From Clavulina sp. PMI_390 (taxonomy: Eukaryota; Basidiomycota; Agaricomycetes; Cantharellales; Hydnaceae): a stretch of 64,000 nucleotides of DNA. The notes beneath the pieces are model-generated. The model did no database searches. It saw nothing but the letters and a program-made list of their open reading frames with translations, and was not told the origin of the DNA. The stretch lies in the NCBI GenBank assembly GCA_015039315.1, contig WIDE01000063.1, positions 5,326 through 69,325 of the forward strand, read 5' to 3'. Made by a program: the position numbers and the translations under genes. This document shows, one piece after another, positions 46,101 to 58,036 of the stretch (its first letter is position 1; every line of letters starts with the position of its first letter).

Positions 46101-46182
46101 TCTTCAAGAGGTTGGGATGGGTAGCTTGAAGGGCGCTGCCGCCTCGATGGGAATGGCTTCTGGCCCTGGGTTTTTCAGATAA
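43117..46182 (+). CDS. App1-type Mg2+-dependent phosphatidate phosphatase
   Basis: App1 dephosphorylates phosphatidate at actin patches in yeast and contains the haloacid-dehalogenase motif D-x-D-x-T, here VISDIDDTIKISH (after 44600). Upstream is the conserved region FRIEVFVSGYAYYNRPPEKA, recovered by splicing over 43444-43493 and an intron near 43541-43597, then AKSFAALPKIPS. The stretch FWGRFVTTGTVRLSLYPTNP is also conserved. Downstream lie FHYVSNSPFELLP, VKLKYYGTKSLFKG and FLVGDSGEQDMELY, the rest of the phosphatase fold. A 280-residue Pro/Ser-rich tail follows and ends at TAA 46180-46182. The start at 43117 is the first ATG; one 17 codons later is possible. Confidence 0.9.
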
Positions 46183-46891
46183 TCACCTATGCCAGGTCAT
46201 TTTTTGTTGCTAACTGAAACTATGCTTTGTTGGAAGAGCATGGCTCCGCTCGAGCTTTTTCTCTATCTCGCTTTCGGTTCTTACGTTGGCCCATGCCATT
46301 CGCCTGAGCTGCTGCTCCTGACTAGACTTTTTCCTTTGTTGTATTTGTATGCTGAGTTATCTCAGTCACGACCCTAGTATCATAGAATCCAATATTCACG
46401 ACCTTATGTTCAATTGACGTCAAGCTTTTCCCGTCGGTGTCTACAGGTACCTCGTTTTTGTGTATGTGCGTAGCTGCAGACGATTTTTCGCAGTCGCAGT
46501 TCTAGACTCGTTCTAGCCCCACTTGCGCGCAGTCAGACCCTTGCCTGCTTTGGCGGCGGTCACCCCAATACAAAAGTGTCAGCATACATCAAGCCTGGCA
46601 AGTAGCATGCAAATTGAGGCACATGCTGGCCTGAGCACCATTGCACAGGTATGCGCAGGGCGATCGTTTCTATTCTCTCTTTTCTTGCCAGCCTCTCAGG
46701 CTTATGGTTGCTTCGTGCTTCATTCTCTGCAGCGAATAGGATTTGACGAATCTTTCCCTACGCGAATGCACCACAAGAAAGTTTGGCCGAAGATAAATGA
46801 AGATAAATTTTGATTGATGGAAGAGACGATATTGATTTTGCTAAGCACATATCATTGAGCTGGTGTACCGACTGCTCACTCCGTGTTCATC
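46183..46891. other. Convergent 3' intergenic, no gene seen
   Basis: 700 bp between the 3' ends of the App1 gene and the unknown gene at 46892. Short chance frames only. Confidence 0.5.
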
Positions 46892-49353
46892 TCAACGTGC
46901 AGCACCATTCTTGGCCCTAGTTCTTGCATCTATTTCCACCAGAGCGCGTAGCTCGTCCAGCACATCTACCTGCCTGGTCATCTGCGCGCTCTTTGTATCC
47001 ATACTCCCCTCATTGCCACATCCCTCGACTGCAGCTGGTTCCGCCAAAGGGTGAGGAACACAGCTCTGGATGTGAAGCACCTTGCGCAGCTCGTCCGAAT
47101 GAGCTCCGCCTTTCTTAGAGAGAAAGAAGTGCTCCTGAATAAAATGGCGCAGCTTGGGGCGGGCAGCGGCATCGTCGTTGAGATCTGAGATCAAGAAGGC
47201 AAGCACATCTCGGACAGGTACTGTCGAGCCTAATGTCGATGCATCATCATGGCTTGATGAAGCAGAGTTGGACTGGGCAGCGAAACGGGATGTCTGATGT
47301 AGGAAGTGTAGCACAACCTGCCACATTCGTCCGAGGAACTCGTCTTGATCCTGGTCAGTGCCAACGCCTCTAGGTCTCAGGTCGAGGATCTGCAACAGGA
47401 ACTTCCAGTGCTTCTCTATCTTCTTGTCAAGCAACGTAATAGTAGCCCTCCGCCGAGGGGATATGTCACGCCTTATTGCAGCAAACGCGTTGTGCAAGAG
47501 ACGCACGTGAGAGCTACGTAGACGGCGCTGGAGATCCTTGGCAGTCACATCGCGCAAACGAGCATGAGTGCGCACAAGGGTTTCGCGATGCGATGGCTTG
47601 AGGGGGGATGGGAGGATGGGAGGGGTAGAGGTGGAAACCAGGAAGGTGTCAAGGACCGATTCGAGGGACTGATAATGTCGGATAGCGATCGCACGGTGGT
47701 TTGATAGAAGGGCATTTTGGATGAGGAGGGCGTAACGATGGCCAGTAATGGCTGCACCAGAAAACTCGGGGCCAAAATGGACCTTGGCAAGGCCGCCCCT
47801 GACTACTGGCTCACCGGTAGAGGGACCATTAGTTCTAGCACCAATGGCGAGATCAACGCTGGACTGGTCGTTGGCATTCGTCAAGTGAGGGGAATGGGTG
47901 GAAGAGGATGTGGGGGGTGTCAACCAGAGCTGGTTGATGACGGTTCGCATGCTGTGCCTAAACGACCAAAGCAATGCTTCCTTCTTGCGGTCTATCGGGG
48001 TGCTTGTGGGCATCTCGAATCCCGCGTCGATTCTGGCGCTGGGTCCATGCTGTTCTCGAAACCTCAAAAGGATATCCGCCCAAGCCATCTCGAACATCGC
48101 GGAATCTGGGACCATCGTCCCACTCGTGTCATCTTCGTCGCATTCCATCTCAGTTCCTTGAGCGTCGTCCTGGATCGCGACACGCAGAAGCCGCAGAACG
48201 AATATAGCATTTGCAGCGTGGTGCTTTAGCTCCCGATGGCTTGCGGCGAACTGTGCGACGCCGAAAAAGCCTCTGACGAGGGTGGCTCTTACACGCTTGG
48301 GAGGGCGTATATCGTGTTTGAGCATATGCTGGAGGAGGATATCGACACTGGCGAATAAAGATTCTAGGCGTTCCGCCTGATCCTCGGCCCACTTGGTAGG
48401 CTGGACAAGTTTGGAGGTGTATGCGAGTGTCTGGATATTGGAATGTTCTTCGAAGTCGTCGAAGAGGGTACGAAGAATCTGCCGGATAGATTTGGGGTAG
48501 AGGAATGGAAGGTTGTGATCGCGAATGAGAGCAAGGACATTGGTGACCGTTTCGCAGTCTTTGCCGCTCCACGCGACGTGAACAATGCGTTGGAGAATTT
48601 TCGATAGAGTCTGAGGAGATGGTTCGGTGGGGCTTGGGTTCTCTTTTGAGGGGAGTAGGCGATGAAGCAGCGTGAGGATGTAGGGACGAAGGGAAATGGG
48701 GGCAGGAGAAGGGAGGGCGTCGCAAATGTCGCGAAGAGCATTGGGAAGAAGACATATCTGGTTGTCGCAGATACGTACCAAGAGTAATTCTGCGGCGTCG
48801 AGGGCATTGCTCGGATTGGTAGATTGGCGCATTTGAAGAAGCATGACCCGAAGAAGATGGACGGTAGGATTGCTCGCATCTAAATGAAGAGAATTTCCTG
48901 CGAGATACTTCGCCATGTACCGCTTGATGAGATCTAGGTGAACAAGCTTGTTCTCCTTGAGACTCCGCACTGCAAGCAGTTCCCGCACGACATCTCGCTG
49001 AATTTCGAGAGGAAGAGCATTGTGGTGCCGGTGCTCCACGCTCCGAATGATACGTTGGAACTGTCTCTTTCCTCGAGTTTGACCTGGGGACAACTTTGAC
49101 AGCATTGGGGACTTCGGAAGAAGTTGAGAGATATGCTAGTGTAAACGTCAGAAATTTCCTGCGGCAAGAAGGGAGTTGAGGGGTGCGCACAATATTCTCT
49201 TCTGACTTTCCCATTCTTATTTCCTCTTCTTCCGACGGAAGGAGGAGCCTCGTTCGACTCTTGGGGTGAACGACTCGACGATGCGCAAGGGGAGCTGGAA
49301 AGCGCGTAAGCTGCCATGGACGACATGGCCGTAGCATGCAGCAATTTCGGCAT
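46892..49353 (-). CDS. Large alpha-helical protein of unknown function, possibly mitochondrial
   Basis: The main frame is open for 737 codons. A first exon (MPKLLHATAMSSMAAYALSS) joins in frame over an intron that starts GTCAGAAG after GNKNGK and ends ACACTAG before HISQLLPKSP, giving about 800 residues. The N-terminus is Ser/Ala-rich with few acidic residues, compatible with a mitochondrial presequence. The rest is rich in Leu, Arg and His with short helical repeats such as LLQHMLKHDIRPPKRVRATL, in which an H-x-I-x-P phrase is reminiscent of pentatricopeptide repeats. No catalytic motif was seen. A PPR-like RNA-binding role is a guess. It shares a 194-bp divergent promoter with the sorting nexin gene. 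Confidence 0.7.
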
Positions 49354-49547
49354 AAGTATCTTATATGTCGCTAGACGTTAGGACACGTGGCTTTATGCCT
49401 CGCTGAGCGCCCGTCACGACGTTCGCTGTTTAGTCGCCAAAAAGCAAGTAGATTGTTTGGCCCTGTTGACGTACAGGTCCTCGGCCAGTACAAGCTCAAA
49501 TCAGCTCGCACTCATCCCCGAAGTCCTAGGCAGCGCTGACGCTAACA

Positions 49548-51948
49548 ATGACGGGCATGTACGACGAAGAGCCAAACCCCTTCCAAGATAGTGATGCTGG
49601 CTTCGAGGTCGGGTCGTCGCTGGGTACGCCGTCTGTTGAGCGCATATCGTTTACGCCTGAGGGCTCCGGAAGCGCAGTCGATTCCTCCCAATCTACCGTC
49701 AATGGAGGCTTCAACGACGACTCGCGGACCCTTCCTCCCCTTCCAAACTCTCCACCTTTGAGTCGTCCTCAGAGGCAGACTACTGGCTTCAAGAATGAGG
49801 TTGACCGGATTATCCACTCAGGGGATGACGTTGAGCTCTACGTAAGTGTAACTTGGACCTAGAATGCTTGAAAGCTGATATGAATTGCTCCATAGATTGT
49901 CGATGCAGTGAAAACTGCAGAAAACTCGGCATCACCATACATCGTCTATGTCATTCGAACAGGAGTGAGCTGCTCCATGGCTGTGTTTCTACCATTCGTC
50001 CAAGCTAACCTTGTGATGTGAACAGAATATAGAGACCAGGCGACGCTATTCTGACTTCGAGTCTTTGCGTAATGGCCTTGTGAAACTTTATCCAACTCTC
50101 ATCATTCCACCCATCCCACACAAACAGTCCATTGGCGAGTATGCTGTAAAGCAGAGCAAGGCAAAGGAAGATGTCGCCATGATAGCCCGACGGAAACGGA
50201 TGCTTCAAGTCTTTCTTAACCGTCTCGCAAAACATCCGATTCTATCAACGGAGTACGTCTTCCACAAGTTTCTGTCAGCTGATGTCTCTTGGGTAGGTGA
50301 TACTTTTGTATCTCACGCCTTCAGTACTTTGCTCACATCTTGCGCATTCACCAAAGTCTGAAATGCTCCGTTCCCCTCCATTGTCACAACTCCCCAAGAA
50401 CCCTCTGAAGGCTCCTGTCCATGACCCCCTTGACACTTCCTCTGCGGTTCCTTATGCTGCGCTGTCTAACCCTTCCCCAACTGCACCACTACGACAACCA
50501 GATCAGCGGTTCTTGGATTCAGAATCATTCACAAATCGATTTGCATCTCACATCTCCCACAATATGGAGCGCGTGAACAGACGAACGGTGAAACGATGGT
50601 CTGGTGAGTAGATGAGTCGTGGGATATGGTCAATCGTCCCTCACAAATCACAAACTTCTCAGAGCTGGCACACGACAATTCGGAGCTTGGTGCTGTATTC
50701 AATGGATTCAGTCTATCTGAGCAAGGTCACTTGGCTGCTGGATTAGAGAAGTCAGGTCAAGCGATTGATACGACCTACATCTCTACCACTCGGCTTGTAT
50801 GTCTCCCACATGTTTTGGCCATTTCCATCAACCTAAGTTTTTATTTTCTCCCAGCTTCAAGACCTACAGCAAACCTGGACAGAACCCCTCCATGAATACT
50901 CCCAATTCTCCGACGTCATCAAGAAACTGCTCCAATTCCGGCACCAGAAGCATGCACAGTATGAGCAGACGTTGGATACCCTCGATAACAAGCGCGAAAG
51001 TCTTGAGGAGCTGGAGAAAAACGAGGCAGAGGCGCAGCGTCTCCAATCTGCCTTAGCGGCCGCAGGAGTACCTGCGGGGCTTGGTGGAAGACGCACCGCA
51101 GCTTCCAATGGTGTCGCTACCTCCCCGCTCGGTGTATCACCTACGGGTGGCGCAAATCAGGATCTGCGGAGCGAGCCCCTCTCTCCCGGCGCTAGCGTGA
51201 ACGGTGGTGTAAGTCCTGGGTTCAGCTCGCCTGAGCGTCTGGACGCGGCCTCCGATGATGAAGAAAATGGGGCGACCTCACCGATTACTCCCAACACGAC
51301 ACACTCTGCTTCTGCCTCTCCGCATGCAGTCCACGGCCTTCCGCAGCCCCTACCCCCTCCTCCAGTATCAACGACAAGGAAGAGTGGTAAAGGTATTGGA
51401 AGTGGTTTCATTAGCGCCCTCTCTCATTCGATCCATGGGATGATGGATGTGGATCCTGAGGCAGCGAGGAGAAGTAATATCAGCAAAACAAGGGAAAACA
51501 TTTCACATGTATGTGTTATTTGACCGCCTCCATCTTTTTTTAGCCATCTCATATTCGTCAACTGATTACATGCATATTATTTGACAGCTCGAGGATGCCC
51601 AGCATCTCGCGGCCCAGGATCTCAAATACGCCTCGTCGACGATCCAGGCAGACCTGGACCGCTTCCAGCGCCAAAAAGTTGCAGACATCCGTGACATGAC
51701 CATCGCGTTCGCAAGGATACACCGAGAATGGGCAAAGGCGGTACGTAACCCTTCTCTCATCCCTGGCTTCATCATCCATTAGTTGCTGGCACTGACACTC
51801 GTGTTACTTTTTTTGTCGTGCTGGGATTTATCAGAATATGGAAGCTTGGATGGCTGCACGTGCGGAGATCACAGCTATCGAGCCCCATCCTAACGCTGCT
51901 CCTCCGCGGGAAGCTCCCGCTGCCGCACCAGGACCATCTAGCCCATGA
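49548..51948 (+). CDS. PX-BAR sorting nexin, Snx41/Atg20-like
   Basis: This family binds phosphatidylinositol 3-phosphate on endosomes and retrieves cargo; Atg20 also serves selective autophagy. The start is a Ser/Pro-rich, disordered segment beginning [14 protein letters not shown]. The PX domain follows with the lipid-binding [10 protein letters not shown], then [13 protein letters not shown] and the [17 protein letters not shown] end block. Downstream exons give a BAR-type helical region ([53 protein letters not shown]). The helix is interrupted by a Ser/Pro/Gly-rich loop, as in fungal Snx41/Atg20 proteins, and ends [23 protein letters not shown] at 51946-51948. Confidence 0.88.
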
Positions 51949-52826
51949 TCGTCACGCTCAAATATGCCACCTTTTCTCGTGTAATCTGGTATCCTGACCA
52001 CGGACCCCTCTTGACTTCGATACTTATCCTGCGGGAAATCAATATATTTGTGTTTTGGCCACCGATTCCAGATCAAACTTGCGGATGAGATCCACGCCCT
52101 AGGCACTTTGAGATGCACAAAGGGCTAGGGTGCGAAGCACGGATGGAGGACTTCGCGTGACGAGATTGATACCCATCGGGTATGTCGTGGACACCTGTGC
52201 GCGTAAAACGACGGTTGTAGAATTAGGCTTGAGAGGCGTCCGATACAGACGTCAGACTTTCCCACCCATCGAACACTGGAAGTAGTGCACCTGGAGTCTC
52301 GAGTCGAACGAGAATCAGAGCAAGTGATCAAACAGGCTTGATGTGCCCACTGACTGACACCTTAGAGTAACCTAAAGAACCGCAGCAACAGTGGCATGTA
52401 GTTCTCGCCAGTGTGCACCCTGCCATAAACGGAAATCGAAGGCTGGCCGCATGATAGGGGTTGGAAGCTCACATTCTGGCTAGGTCATACTGAAGTAACA
52501 GGCAATTTATAGTCCCCTTCGTCATGCGTACTTAGAGGGCGATGGAGGAATTTTGGAGAATTTTACTAGGGTGGCAGGCAACCAAGGGCTAGTTGTTGGC
52601 ACTGTCGAGGTGGTCAAAACGAAGCGGGAAAGTGAATTACTAGTCTATGGGTGATACAACAAAGATGATCCATACGGGAGGGGCATACATGCTAAAAATA
52701 AGCGAATGGAATAGAGAGATATCTCGATGATTAAGGCAATAGAGAATGTGGATTGGAGAAATAGGTGGAATGACAAGGGCATGGGAGAGCTTTGAGAATG
52801 ATGTGCGTCGTTGAAGCCCCAGATCG
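51949..52826. other. Intergenic, no gene seen
   Basis: About 880 bp between the sorting nexin and the Thr-rich protein gene. At 52290-52320 a short hairpin (TCTCGAGTCGAACGAGA) resembles a T-arm, but no tRNA could be built around it. Confidence 0.5.
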
Positions 52827-53347
52827 TTATGCGGAAGAAGTTGTGGAAGAAAAGCCGGATAACTTTTTCACTTCTTGTAGGACGCCATATCCACCCGCCG
52901 GCGGTGCTGCTGCCGTGTCATTGACCTTCTCCTGAAGAGCATCACCAAACCCCTCGAGGCCTTGGCCACCTGCTTGAGATATATGCTCGCGCAGAGATTG
53001 GGCTATCTCGGGCTCTGCTGCTAACCCATTGTTCGACAGGACAGACTCGGCTGTGCGTAGCACATTGGCAGGACCTGTCGTTGTCGTAGTGGTAGTGGTA
53101 GTGGTAGTTGTGGTAGTCTCGGGGAGCGCTCGTGCAGCTAAGGATTTAAGGAGAATCGAGGGTTCAATTATCCTTGTTGAGTATTTGTCACTCTATCAGG
53201 ACGCTTACCAGCCATTGCGTCTGCCCCTGCAGCCCTCACGATCGCGGGTGCTTCTGTCATCACCGTTCGCCGCGTTATAGTTGATGTTGTTACGGATGCG
53301 ATCTGTGTGGTTTCTTCTTTCAAAGCTTGCATAATCACAGATGCCAT
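52827..53347 (-). CDS. Small Thr-rich protein of unknown function
   Basis: Two exons give about 150 residues. The first (MASVIMQALKEETTQIASVT...) joins through an intron with donor GTAAGC and acceptor CTTAG to a poly-threonine run of about 13 residues coded by an ACC/ACT microsatellite (near 53073-53118). The second half (ESVLSNNGLAAEPEIAQSLR; LEGFGDALQEKVNDTAA) is helical and acidic. No signal peptide or membrane segment. An upstream in-frame ATG at about 53431 exists, but the shorter start avoids overlap with the promoter region of the neighbouring Rrp4 gene. Start codons of the two genes are 123 bp apart. Function unknown. Confidence 0.55.
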
Positions 53348-53470
53348 TCGTCGTTTGGTTAGGATGGATGGAACTTGGAAGGGACGGGAGGAGAAAGAGA
53401 CGGAATATATGACGTCAGAGGAAGTGCCCACGTGATGGGTTCACAAATCTCGCCCAATCTGGGAAGAAAA

Positions 53471-54835
53471 ATGTTCACTATCGTTCCTCTCGCACCGCGA
53501 TATGACAACGATGTCTTCGCTCATTCAAAGGTTACGAAGCAAAAACACCATCCGGATGTCCAGCAAGATGTCGATATGGAATTCGATGATATGGATGATG
53601 ATGCTGCGGGACCTTCAAGGGTGGCTTCTCCTGGACAGACGATCGCCTCTTACGCTGCTGTGTTGAGGTAGGGGCGAAGCTGTTGTGGCCTAAATTAAGA
53701 CTCGAAATCCTTATCTTGATATTTATCAGAGGTCACGGCACATACATTGATAACGATGATGTTGTCGCTTCCGTAACTGGACTGGTGGATCGAGTAAATA
53801 AGCTCATTACAGTGAAGACTTTACGATCGAGGTATGCCACAGTTGTTTATTGAAACATACCAGTAGATAGTCCTATTAACTATTTTCACTTAACAAGATA
53901 TAATCCTGAGGTCGGGGACCTTGTGGTTGGGCGAATCTCCGATGTGTGTATTCAATCCGTTCATTTATTGTCAGTGACATTCTCTAATGCAAACTATACA
54001 GGTAGGGAATAAACGATGGCGTGTAGAGCTGAACGCTCGACTTGATGGAATATTGATGTTATCATCTGTCAATCTGCCGGGTGGCGTACAAGTAAGAATA
54101 ACCTTTCCATTCCTCACTTGATATTGTCTTCGCTTCTTACACTATCCATTACCCTTAGAGAAGGAAGCTAGAAGCGGATGAGCTACAGATGCGTAGCTTC
54201 TTCGAGGAGGGGGACCTGCTCGTCGCCGAGGTGCAGTCGCTATTCGCTGATGGGGCTCCTTCGTTACATACTCGATCTCTGAAGTTTGGCAAGGTAAGAG
54301 TCATATCGTATGGCAATAAATGAGACGCAAGGGGTAAAATGTGGGAAATACATTCTTAGCTTCGAAACGGCCAACTCGTCTCAGTATCATCGACCCTCAT
54401 CCGCCGCCTCAAGTCACACTTTTTCTCCATGCCCTGTGGTGTAGACGTTATTCTAGGCATGAACGGATACATATGGGTATCGAAGCATGTGCAACAGAAT
54501 ATGCAAGTTGGAGAGGAGGGCTTTGATGCTGAAGGAGTATATTCAAATGTCAACGACGTAAGCCCATACTTTTCTTGGACGCCTTGGAGTTAGTTGGTCC
54601 CCTTCTAAAGATACTGTTATAGCCGATCGACTCTGCCACTCACACGGCGATTGCTCGTGTCAGCGCCCTGATCCTTTCCCTTGCCCGCTCCAGCATTCCT
54701 CTGACCGACACTCTGCTAAACGATGCCTATGACTGGACTGTAGAGCAGAATGTGGAGGTGACGCAATTGCTCAATGAAGACGTTTCGGAGGCGATGATCC
54801 TGGCTCTGAGTTCTGGAGCCGTGAGGGCCATGTGA
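53471..54835 (+). CDS. RRP4: Exosome complex subunit Rrp4 (EXOSC2)
   Basis: Rrp4 is one of the three S1/KH cap proteins of the RNA exosome, the 3'-5' RNA processing and decay machine in nucleus and cytoplasm. The N-terminal segment has [13 protein letters not shown] followed by [20 protein letters not shown], the typical N-terminal domain. The S1 domain has [20 protein letters not shown] and [17 protein letters not shown]. The KH domain contains [17 protein letters not shown] and [14 protein letters not shown] with the G-x-N-G loop. The C-terminal helix is [19 protein letters not shown], ending at TGA 54833-54835. Six short introns were traced. The start is the ATG giving the conserved MFTIVPLAP; an upstream in-frame option is less likely. 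Confidence 0.93.
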
Positions 54836-54991
54836 GCAGGCAAGAGAAAAGCTTATGATTATTACAACTAGTAAATGCATAAGTATATGTCCATAAACAT
54901 CACACATAAGATTCTACTTTTGGGAAGAGATTCACTCTGGCGAAGGGGAAAATCACACGATCATGGTCTTCAGTGTTTCGATATGTATCGA

Positions 54992-57790
54992 TCACGGAAG
55001 AGTCTCCAAGTGCTTGTGCGCCTTACCCAACGCCCAAATGACAAAGCTGAACTTGAAATTTGGGTACGTGATGGTGCAGGACTTGTTGAAGATGCCTTCC
55101 ATCGCCTCGCCCGCCCATGACCCGTCCTGCAAAGGAAAGTAAATCGATTAGGCTGATTAGGACAGTGACTGAGGGCAAAGGATATGAGACTTACTGGTAG
55201 TTGACGCGACATGATTAGCTTGATTGCCCGCTCGAGCGGTTTTCGTTCTGTGTATCGTGCATACACAAGGGCCATGATGCCCCACGCCGTCTGCACCACC
55301 AAACTTGTCGGGGATTCCGAGTACACACCAGTGACACAGCTCTACAGGAGTATCATGACATCAGCGACCTATCCTAGGTAGTAAAATAGACGTGAAGACG
55401 AACCATGTACGTTTCACCCCATCCACCATCCAGCTTCTGCTTGCTCCTCAGGAACTCGCACGCCCGCTTGACTGCCCGGCTATTCTCGTAGGTCTCCCCA
55501 GTCAGCGCGAGCGATTCAAGTGCAAACATTGTTGCATATGTGAAGCAAATGCCCCAGGATCCAAACCACGAGCCATCAGGCCGCTGGACACTGTGGATAT
55601 AGTTCAGGGCACGACGGATGACGTTTCTATTACGACGAAAGAGTAAGCAACGATTTCACTAATATAGAGATAAGCAGGAGAGCAAACTCACTCCACATCT
55701 GCTCGTCGATAGTCAGGGTAAAATTGTTTGAATACTGAAAGTGCTGAAATTGCTGAGGTAGTACACTCTGGGTAGTTGTAGTCGGTCATGATGTTACCTG
55801 TAAGCAGCGCATGGCTCAGCTCTATGGCCATCAGCATAGACAGCACATTGTAGACTTACCAAACACTTCGGCTGGGTTAATCATTTCGAGGATTGCGGTG
55901 GGCCCTCGGATGAGCTCGTAGCTTGCGAACCCGCCATTGGGGTTTTGCATGGTGAGGATAACGTCGACTGCATCCATCAATCGCCGGTCGGATACCAACT
56001 GTGGAGCACCCCTGTAAATGTCAAAGCGACGATTAGCTACGGCACGAATGAAGTTCGCGGGGCCATTCCACATACTTGACGTGTCTCTGGATGTAAAGGA
56101 CTGCCTTGAGCCCCTCTCCAGTGCAATCGCTGACTGTATAGCCTTGTTCTTTTGTGCTGAAAGGCCATGCACCCTTCGTGGTATGCCTATACGCACTCTC
56201 ATAGTGCTTGGGGTTTTCCCTGATCTGACACTGTTCCAGCCACCCAAGAGCCTTGACCATGCTCTCTCGGTTCTCCTCTTCCTCCGCTAGCCCGCTTTCC
56301 ACCAGCGCCTGAGACATGAATGCAATGTCCCAAAGCTGCGACCCATTGGTGCCACACATCATCATTCCCTCAGCACCAAGCCACATGAAGTCGAGACGCT
56401 TTAGCTTATGCATTCGCCATGCCTCGCTGTCACGACCATCCACGAGATAGCGAACGACCGTGTTCATCATCTTGTTGACGGGGCCGAGACACTGGTAGGC
56501 GGTATTCTCGTCTTCTTTTACGACGAGATCATATGCGCGCCTGAGGGCCCTGGTTCGGATGAAGGGAGGGGCACACATTTCGTACGATCTCACGACGGTG
56601 TTGAGGACGTCAAGGAGCATGGTGTGAGCGTGGTAAATATCGCCAGGGGCAACGTTGTTGCACTGAAGTGGCCAGTCGATTGTGTCATAGTCCTCCACAT
56701 AGAGTTCCTGCAATGATGTGCGTTAGCTGAAGTCTTTCACAAACACCATTATGAGAGAGAATAGGCGCACTTGTCGTAGCGAGAAAATGAGAGCATTCTC
56801 GGGATGCTGGTATTTCATCCCGTAGATAAAGCACATAGGAATATAAACATTACGAGTGTGGATCCACCAGCGGTGGGGGTGAATGGGGAGCCAATCAGGA
56901 AGGAGCCTGCAATGAGATAGCTGAGCATCCAAAAACGATAAAAAAATATTTCGATGGGTAACTAACCATAGTTCAGCCGGAATCGGGTTATTACCAGCCC
57001 AGTCATACACATTCAGTAAGGAGAGCCAGAATTTTCCCCAGGAGGGTATACCAGTGCAGCCACCTGCAATGTGAAATATTGTTCAGTAGGGCATAGCTTC
57101 GGGTGAGATCGGATGTCGTCTGCTCACCTAGTTTATGTAGTGTCTGTCTTGCTCGTACCATGACGGGGTGTTCTTTTGGGACGCCAAGAATCCGTAGGGC
57201 AGTGTAGTTTAGCCCTGTACCAAACACGGTCGACACGCTTTCTGTATGACTGCAGGCAAGAATTCGTGTTAAAACAAAGCACTGTAGTACAACATTATAA
57301 AAAAGTAACTCACAGGCCCCAACCTCCATCGTCCGGATGGGCACGGTTGAAGAGATAGCGAATCATCTCTAACCGCTGTGGCTCAGTGAATTCCATTTCG
57401 CTGACATACGACCCGATAACCAAACCAGGAAGAAGGAACATGGGACCGCCATATTCTCCAGCCCAGTGCCCATCTTCGCATTGGATTTGCTTGTAGAACT
57501 CATAGCCTTTCCTGGCAGCGTCCATAGCATCCTTGGCCGGTGGCGATTCACGAATGCCCTACAGCATACTGTTGAGTGTGAAACCGAGTCCGAAAATGCA
57601 TTGCTATGCTCACAGTTGGTAAGCCCAGCCAGTATTTGTCGACAGTATTTTGTGGCCATGCTTCATCCTGAGCATCCGTTTCCATATAGTGCCAAATTTG
57701 TCTTCCGCCATCATCAGCTTTCAGCCTCCAGCGCGTATAGTCAGTGAATGGTTCACGGCCCGAGGCAGGAAGCTCCACAGGTGCGTGCAT
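54992..57790 (-). CDS. ERG7: Lanosterol synthase (2,3-oxidosqualene cyclase)
   Basis: It closes 2,3-oxidosqualene to lanosterol, the first cyclic step of ergosterol synthesis, on ER and lipid-droplet membranes. The N-terminus has [22 protein letters not shown] repeats include [39 protein letters not shown] and QDGSWAGE. The catalytic acid motif reads [11 protein letters not shown] (usual form DCTAE or DCTSE): Asp and Cys are kept and the Ala/Ser position is Gly. The [20 protein letters not shown] and [15 protein letters not shown] segments also match. At least nine introns join in frame, giving roughly 730 residues. Stop at 54992-54994 after [10 protein letters not shown]. It is divergent from Arp9 (246 bp). 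Confidence 0.94.
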
Positions 57791-58036
57791 GGGTGTTTTG
57801 ACGAGCAGAGGGGAATATGCAGAGTCGATAGCACGCGTGCAGTGGTGTTACTGGCAAGTCGGACGATTCGCACTGTTTGGCTCTGTCGGTGCCGAAGTCG
57901 GCTCAGAAGTGGCGGATAGGCAGTTGAACTTTGTTCTCCTCACGCGTCCTGCAAGACCGCTCTCTGGTGGCTCTGAGGCGCGATCCATTTGGCGTCTGAT
58001 CTATTCCAAGACTCAGGAACATACCCAGATAGCGCC

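Noticed and set aside
47717..48229. 170-codon plus-strand ORF
   Set aside because: It is antisense to the 737-codon frame of the unknown gene and has no recognisable features.
48150..49337. 395-codon minus-strand ORF rich in Ser, Arg and Pro
   Set aside because: It is a shifted frame of the same strand as the unknown gene. The 737-codon frame has the better composition and the clean splice to the first exon.
52285..52325. tRNA-like T-arm, TCTCG-TTCGACT-CGAGA on the minus strand
   Set aside because: The stem and loop fit a T-arm, but no matching acceptor, anticodon and D arms could be placed at the correct distances.
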